The notes under the pieces were generated by a model. It was given only the letters and a program-made list of their open reading frames with translations. It was not told where the DNA came from and searched no databases. The position numbers and the translations under genes are program-made. Shown in pieces: positions 8,197-13,438 of a stretch of 13,438 bases of DNA. Each line of letters starts with the position of its first letter. The first letter of the stretch is position 1. This DNA comes from Zopfochytrium polystomum (Eukaryota; Chytridiomycota; Chytridiomycetes; Chytridiales; Chytridiaceae): the NCBI GenBank assembly GCA_025765615.1, contig JAIVFJ010000715.1:1-13438 (forward strand), read 5' to 3'.

Positions 8197-8774
8197 CTGT
8201 TTGTTTCAATGCGACACACACACGAGTTTTCCGTGTTTGTATTGGTATAGTACCGTTGCAGTGCCAAAAAAGAGCGGGAAACAGGAGAAATTCCGAAGAG
8301 AGGGAGACAGAGCAACCACTGAAGGTGTGCTCAGCCCGACGCGGACGGAGCGCCCTTCGCAGCATATAATTTTTGCTTCGCCACCGTTGCCTCTCTCCGC
8401 CAAAACGCCCACCGCGCTGTGGCGGAATTGAATATTCTAATTGGTGAGGTCGCAGTACTGAACCTTGAAGGTTCCACACGAAGGAACCACAAAGCCCCAT
8501 AGTGGCAAGCCCGGCAAATACGTTAAACCTGTCCAACGCCTTTGACATCCCTCGAATGACCCACCACAAAGCAACCAGCGACTTTGTCAAGAATCCGACA
8601 TTGGGCGTAGTTTGGAGTAAACGTAGAAAACAAAGCTCGCGAGTGTGAACCCAGTATTTGCTTTTTCAGTATTAATATCTTTTTCCATTCACCATCCGAC
8701 GGACAGGTGAAATGCTATACTCCACTGCTTCAACAACCCAAGCTCTCTCACAAAGCGCTCACTTCACTCCTCCA
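8197..8774. other. intergenic, FkbM promoter side
   Basis: About 580 nt between the end of the RING/ankyrin gene and the FkbM start. AT-rich DNA at 8665-8700 (AGTATTAATATC) lies just beyond the RING/ankyrin stop on its upstream-plus side, and ATATAATTTTTGC lies near 8364-8376, about 170 nt upstream of the FkbM start. Minus-strand frames show no domain. Confidence 0.45.
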
Positions 8775-10926
8775 TCACCGCCGCGCCGCCGCCCTAGCCC
8801 TCGCCCTCTTCTTTTCCCGCTCCTCACACTCCGCCCTTTCTTTCCAGTACGCGCGCCTCCAGCTCCCTCTGCATCGCCTGCGTCTCGACCCGTACTCCTT
8901 GTTCTCCTTCACCTGATCCAGGTGCAGAGCCTGGACGTCCACGTCGTGCTCCAGCGCGAGCCACCGGTACGCCATGCGCGCGAGACGGGTACGGGCGTGA
9001 CCGCGCGATGTCCCTTGCGCAGCCGGCCCCAGCCCTGCGGGTTCGTCTCTGCCCTTCCCACCAGCGCCTGGACGCCGTGCAGCACCATTTCCGATCCAAA
9101 CTCCTCCCATTCTTTCTCGGACATTGGGTCCTCCTCCGTCAAACTCTCGTCGCTCTCGTCGTCGTCTCCTTGGCGGTGGCGGCGCTTGCCCCAGTCGCAC
9201 GCATTTAGCAGCGTGCCAACCGCCTTCTCAAGCGTCGCGTCGTGTTGGTGGTGGTGGCCGTGTCGTCGGCCCTGAAGGTCGCGTACATCTCCTTGTTGCC
9301 GGCTACCCACGCCAGCAAAACCACGCATCGACGGAGGTCGTTTGCGTGGTCCCTCGAACGAGCTTGCACGCAGTTCCGGTTGGGATGAGACAGCTCAAAC
9401 ACGAGACGCGATGCAGCACCCTCCAGCAAGGATTCGCTTTTGGTGAGGCTAATCGTGGAACGGACGGTGACGTCAACCGATGACAAGCGGTGTCGTCGCT
9501 TCACCAGCCAGTCCAACACACTCACGTCGAGCTGCCAAATCGCACTATCCGCAGCTTCAGACTCCCAGTGGCGGTGGCGGCTTTGGTCTCCCGCCGCAGC
9601 CGTTGCTGCAACGGCGGCATCTTCGGTTTGCAAGATCCACTCAAGCAAGTGGTAGTGGCGGTGCAAGCAGCAAGCTTGCACAGCCGATGACCGTTGCGGC
9701 CAAAACATCCATCCCGTGACCTCAAGCTTCGTCTCATCCTGATTTTCCAGTGTAAAGGCTTTTCCACACCGCGCTTGCTGCATCGAGCAGCTGCTGAATG
9801 CTCTCAACGCTCTCACCGGCGACAACGGCGTTCCGGACGGCGGTGCACACATCATCCGCGGATTTATACTGGGCCTCCTCTCCGCCTGGATCTCTTGGTC
9901 AAGCTCGAGTGCAGCAACACTCCGCTCCCCAACCTCGTTATCTTCCTCGTTATCGCTGTCCCACTGAGCCCTGCTGAGCTTGCCCAAAAGCTCTTTGTAT
10001 GGAAAAAGCGAATGCGCCAGAGCCGTGACCACATCTTTGCGTCCGCTGTCCAGTGCCACGTCATACAGGCGCTGGATCTCGCACTCGTCCATAAAGCCCA
10101 AGTGCTCGTTGGCAAACGTTTCGATGGCTTGAACGCTCGCAATTTTGACAAAGTCCGCCCATCGGCTCACCACCTCATCGTACTTTTTCCTTTTCGCCAT
10201 GCTCTTCGCAAGGGAGACCAGTTCCTCATTGGGGCTCGCCAAGCAGCGCTCACGATAATCAGGCGGCAATAGGTTGGCGGCGCCGTTCACATCGTCGCCG
10301 CCACAGTCTTTTAGTATGATGAAGATGAGAGACGCCGAACGGTTTTCCGTTTCGAACAATATGTCAAGAGCGGTTTTACCACGGCTGTCGGCAACCGAAG
10401 TCAGCATTGACGCAAAACCGTTGCAAACGAGCCACTTGACGGAAATCGGCACGTCGAGGGATATCGCAATATGCATCAGTGTCGCTCCGCCCTTCAACCT
10501 CGGCAACCGGGGGTCCAACCCCTTGCATCGAATGAGCCAGTCCAGAACGTAAATGTTGCCGACAGCAACGGCCAGCGCAAGCAGGGCGTCACCAATTGTC
10601 GGTGCACGCACGGCTACAGCCATATCGTCGCTGTCGAAATTCATCCAACTCGCTGTCTCCACTAAGCATAACCCGAACGGCCGCTCAAACGCTCTGAACA
10701 AGTCGTTTTCTTCGACCAGGTGCTGACGTCGACAGAGCGGACACTGCAATGACCCTTCCGTCGCCACACGTCCCTGCGCTTGTTCGGGATCGGTTCTCAC
10801 CAACTTTTGCAAGCAAGGTCGGCAAAACTCGTGGCCGCAGTCAAGGCGAAAAGTGTCCTTGCGGCGGCAATAGCAAACGCTGCAAAAGTCCGGGTCCTCG
10901 GGCATTGCATCATCCAGCTCAGCCAT
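8775..10926 (-). CDS. RING-finger ankyrin-repeat protein, likely E3 ligase
   Basis: An uninterrupted frame of 573 codons starts at 10926 (MAELDDAMPE). A C3HC4 RING occupies residues 15-65: Cys15, Cys18, Cys30, His32, Cys35, Cys38, Cys62 and Cys65. RINGs of this type bind E2 enzymes, so ubiquitin ligase activity is inferred. Ankyrin-like repeats follow at about 110-200 (ALAVAVGNIYVLDWLI, TLMHIAISLDVPISVKWLV, GKTALDILFETEN), then a helical region and further VLDWLV/LLEWIL-type segments. At about 9225-9285, a stretch of GGT/GGCC repeats on the plus strand, coding passes to another frame (TLEKAVGTLLNACDWGKR, acidic DDDESDESLTEED) and then to a third (RLARMAYRWLALEHDVDVQA), ending with an Arg/Glu-rich coiled-coil-like tail at 8775. 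The first ATG lies inside the frame of the upstream gene. Targets are unknown. Confidence 0.75.
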
Positions 10927-12509
10927 TTCAGCGTCGTCATTTTCTGCTGCTGCTTCCCTGCGCGCGCGTGATTGTATCCCTCGTGGTAAAGAGGACCTTG
11001 CAAGTCAAGCTTTCCTTTCGCGTCAACCCATTGCAAGATGCGGAGGCGCCCATAAATAACAAGCAGATCCAGACGCGGCGGCCAGAGACAACGGCTAGTT
11101 GCCGACACGGGATGCAACGCGAGAGCCTCCATTGTTTGCAGCCACTGTGACGATTTGTGGCTTTTCAGAGCCAATATCCATGGACCGTCGCCGCGGCGAT
11201 GCTTCCGTAAGCATTTGGACAGCGATCCAGTCCTCCCATCCCACCCGTTCTTTGACGCGGGGACGCTCACCAACGTGTCCAAGTCATCTTTGAGAGACGG
11301 AAGAAGCGTCGAGAACCCCGTGGCATCCGCATTGTTGTTCTTGTCCGCCTCGACGTCCACGCGGTACCTCTTGTGAAAGTCCTCAATGAAACATCCAGGA
11401 AGCGACTTGATGTCCGTGGCAGAGTAGCCAGTCCAGCCGACGTGAGCCGACGGCGCGAGCTTGAGACCCCAGTCGTCGAGCAACCACTTGACTTCCCGCG
11501 CACGGTCTTTGGTAATCGCGCTCGTCAGGTAGTAGTAGAGGAAGATCGCCGACTTGCGCGAGAAGGGCGGCGAGTGCGGAGCAAACCTCTCCTCCCACCA
11601 GCCAAACGAACGCGCGACGGCCATTTTGTCCTCGAGGGGGATATCGCGATACAGGCACCGCTCGAAAATGTCGATATGGCGCAGCGCCTGGAAGAGATCC
11701 AGCGCCACTTCGGCAAAGCCGCACTGCGTGGCGACGCGCATGACGCGTTCGATCGCCCTTGTGGCGCGGAGGCGTTCCGCGTCGCAGCCCTCGCCGCCGC
11801 CGAGCACGTCCTTCCAATCCACTCGCCGATAACGTACTCCACGAATCCCGGGAGGTTGCTGAGCAAGGCGATCTCGAGCGGGGACCGATACCCGCGGGGC
11901 GACGGGTGGAGCGTGGCGGAAGGGTCAGTCTTAACGAGGTACATGAAGATGCGAAAGTTTTGGACGCTGACGGCGCAGTGGAGGAGGTTGCGGCCCTTGT
12001 GATTCAGGACGGTGACGGCCACGCCGCACTCGCGGATCAAACACTTGAGGACGTCCAAGCGGTTGGCGCGCACCGCGCAAAAGGCCATACAGTTCGCCTC
12101 ATCCGGGCGGAGCGGTGTTGTCCGGTTGTGGTCCGCAGATTGTGGGGCGACCGCGGGCGGACGGCCGGCAACCAGGGAACGCAGGTACGTTGCGAGCTCC
12201 GGTGCGTAGTTTAGAGCAGCAGGCGCACGAGAGCGAGGGCGGCGGGCGTTGGGATGGCCACCGCCGCCGTTGTTGTTGCCGTTGCCGTCTACGTCGACAA
12301 GGCCGTCGTCGTCGACGCCCATGTCGTTGGCAATGTTGTCGATCTCGTCGTTGTCATTGCCCTGGCGGTCGTTGTCTTGGTCGCCATTGTCGTGGTCATC
12401 GTCGTCCTCATCAAACAGGCGCTGATTCACGGGGGGGTGGGGCGGCGCGCAGCAGCCTCTGGACCTCTTTCAAACCGACCGTGAAAGCGCCGAACTGGTG
12501 GCGAGGCAT
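10797..12509 (-). CDS. Asp/Asn-rich ankyrin-like protein, paralogue of its neighbour
   Basis: The likely start is the ATG at 12509 (MPRHQFGAFTVGLKEVQRLL). A run of seven C on the minus strand (12431-12437) breaks the frame; beyond it the protein continues with a highly acidic Asp/Asn stretch (DEDDDDHDNGDQDNDR) of about 40 residues. Ankyrin-like repeats follow (CAVRANRLDVLKCLI, GRNLLHCAVSVQNFRIFMYL, SPLEIALLSNLPGFVEYVI). A second one-base change near 11812 leads into a long frame with VATQCGFAEVALDLFQAL and a C-terminal LRILQWVDAKGK segment. The helical region resembles the neighbour's VALDSGRKDVVTALAHSL, so the two look like old tandem duplicates, but this one has no visible RING of its own. 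The frame ends at 10797 inside the neighbour's RING. Function is unknown beyond protein binding by ankyrin repeats. Confidence 0.65.
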
Positions 12510-12760
12510 GGTGGCAAGGCGAGGGGTAAGGGAGCTAGAAAGTGGAGGAGTTGGTTGGTGTTTGGATGGAACGTGCGAGCGTGAGAACGAAGTCGCCTTC
12601 GCCACATACACATACAGCGTCCGCGTCGGTCACGTGTGCGCCCGCGATGCTTGCTATGTGGTTCAAGGTTTGCGGGTCCAGTTTTTTTTTTTTAATGGCC
12701 TCACTTCTGCTTTCTCCTCTCTCAGCGTATCCATTTAGCACATGCATGCACGAATATATT
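12510..12760. other. intergenic upstream of the ankyrin gene
   Basis: About 250 nt with a T-run at about 12681-12692 and TATATT near 12755. It would hold the phosphoesterase 3' end and the ankyrin promoter. No gene is supported. Confidence 0.5.
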
Positions 12761-13427
12761 TCAATCATCACCCAACGCAAACATCAGATCCAGCTCCGGC
12801 ACCCTCCGGTAAAACGAGCCCTTCCCGTGGCCCTTGACCATGATGCACAGCCGGTCCATCGCAAACTCGGCGCGACCGCCACCCGCCGCCCGCCGCGCCG
12901 CCGCCGCCGAAAAACGCCCGCTCGACGGCCGCCACGATCGGGTCGACCACGCGCTTGCCGCCACGCACCGGGTTCCCGAGGGTCAGGTGCGGGCGGTACG
13001 CACGGCCGCCGCCGTGCGCGTGCCCGTCGTCGGCGTCCGGTGCTCCCGGCGGCGTTGCGGGGGAGCGCGCAGCGAGGCGTGCGGCGACGGCGGCCTCGAG
13101 CTCGGCTGGATGGCGGCGAGGAGGCGCGTGGCGGGGTCGTCTGCACGCGGCTCGAGGACGACGGTGCTGGACCCGGGGTGGGTGAAGACGCCAACACGGT
13201 CGAGGACGAGGGTGTAAGATGCGTGGGGCGCGGGCGATGCGGCGGAGGCGGCGACGCCGGCGACGATGGGCTGGAGGAGGGCGTGGAGCTCGGATGGGGA
13301 GATGGCGTCGACGGGGGGGTTGCGGGGGCGAGGACGGTTAGGTGGGGTGGCCTGGGCGGGGGAGGAAAGGAGTGAGTAAGCTGCGAAGCCGAGGCGAGTG
13401 AGTCAAAGACGACAGACAGACAGACAT
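12761..13427 (-). CDS. 2H phosphoesterase / 2'-5' RNA ligase-like protein, frame-broken
   Basis: Two H-x-T motifs define the 2H superfamily, whose members cleave or join 2'-5' or cyclic phosphodiester bonds in RNA and nucleotides. Motif 1 is PPHLTVLAP (His codon 13344-13342); motif 2 is YRPHLTLGNPVRGGK (His codon 12989-12987). Between them lie SPSELHALLQPIVAG, SYTLVLDRVGVFTHPG and STVVLEP, the usual strand-helix pattern. The C-terminus is FAMDRLCIMVKGHGKGSFY...LMFALGDD and ends with TGA at 12761. About 210 residues is normal for the family. One-base changes are needed near the first motif (C-runs at 13324-13328 and 13343-13346), near 13110 and near 12880. The start is uncertain: an ATG at 13427 lies inside a GACA repeat and in a different frame, so the true 5' end may lie outside the window. 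Confidence 0.72.
13411..13426. repeat. (GACA)4 microsatellite
   Basis: Four GACA units, the same motif as at 150-169 and 350-412, here at the 5' end of the phosphoesterase gene. On the minus strand they read TGTC, directly after a possible ATG. Confidence 0.9.
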
Positions 13428-13438
13428 CGTGTCACGGC

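Noticed and set aside
6715..8250. 511-codon open frame on the plus strand
   Set aside because: It is antisense to the FkbM methyltransferase, whose motifs on the minus strand are unmistakable. The plus translation is low-complexity Gly/Asp/Arg and has no domain.
12254..12484. Val/Ala-rich membrane protein on the plus strand
   Set aside because: It is antisense to the Asp/Asn-rich tract of the ankyrin protein. GAC/GAT/AAC repeats read backwards give Val/Ile codons.

Overview
The window looks like nuclear DNA of a GC-rich eukaryote, most probably a fungus and perhaps an early-diverging one. The evidence is a set of short GT-AG introns (54 to 134 nt), most with a YTRAY-type branch-point candidate, a spliced cytosolic ribosomal protein gene (eL31), a chromatin protein with DDT, WHIM and PHD modules, RING/ankyrin proteins and a membrane-anchored FkbM-type methyltransferase. 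I see no operons, Shine-Dalgarno sites, CRISPR array, tRNA, rRNA or transposon. The lineage is an inference; no single gene fixes it.

Layout: about 1-2300 is gene-poor and full of microsatellites ((GA)n, (GACA)n, (TC)n, (AC)n, (GAAA)n). It holds a perfect 11-bp hairpin and one doubtful small plus-strand frame. From 2310 to the right edge every convincing gene lies on the minus strand. In transcription order, right to left, these are: a 2H-phosphoesterase (2'-5' RNA ligase-like) protein, cut near its start by the window edge; an Asp/Asn-rich ankyrin protein; a RING-finger ankyrin protein whose 5' end overlaps the previous gene; an FkbM-domain methyltransferase; ribosomal protein eL31; and a seven-exon DDT-WHIM-PHD protein. 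They share no obvious pathway. The two ankyrin genes look like diverged tandem duplicates.

The most striking feature is how the reading frames are broken. Conserved protein sequence hops among all three minus-strand frames through single-base length changes, mostly in short homopolymers. eL31 needs about nine in roughly 360 coding bases, many compensating each other. The 3' part of the DDT/PHD gene, the phosphoesterase and the joints of the ankyrin genes show the same pattern. By contrast a 1,722-nt RING/ankyrin frame, five DDT/WHIM exons and a 740-nt methyltransferase exon are clean. Patchy consensus error from long reads is the simplest reading, with indel-only gene decay as the alternative. 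Genes here should be read as damaged at sequence level, not necessarily in biology.
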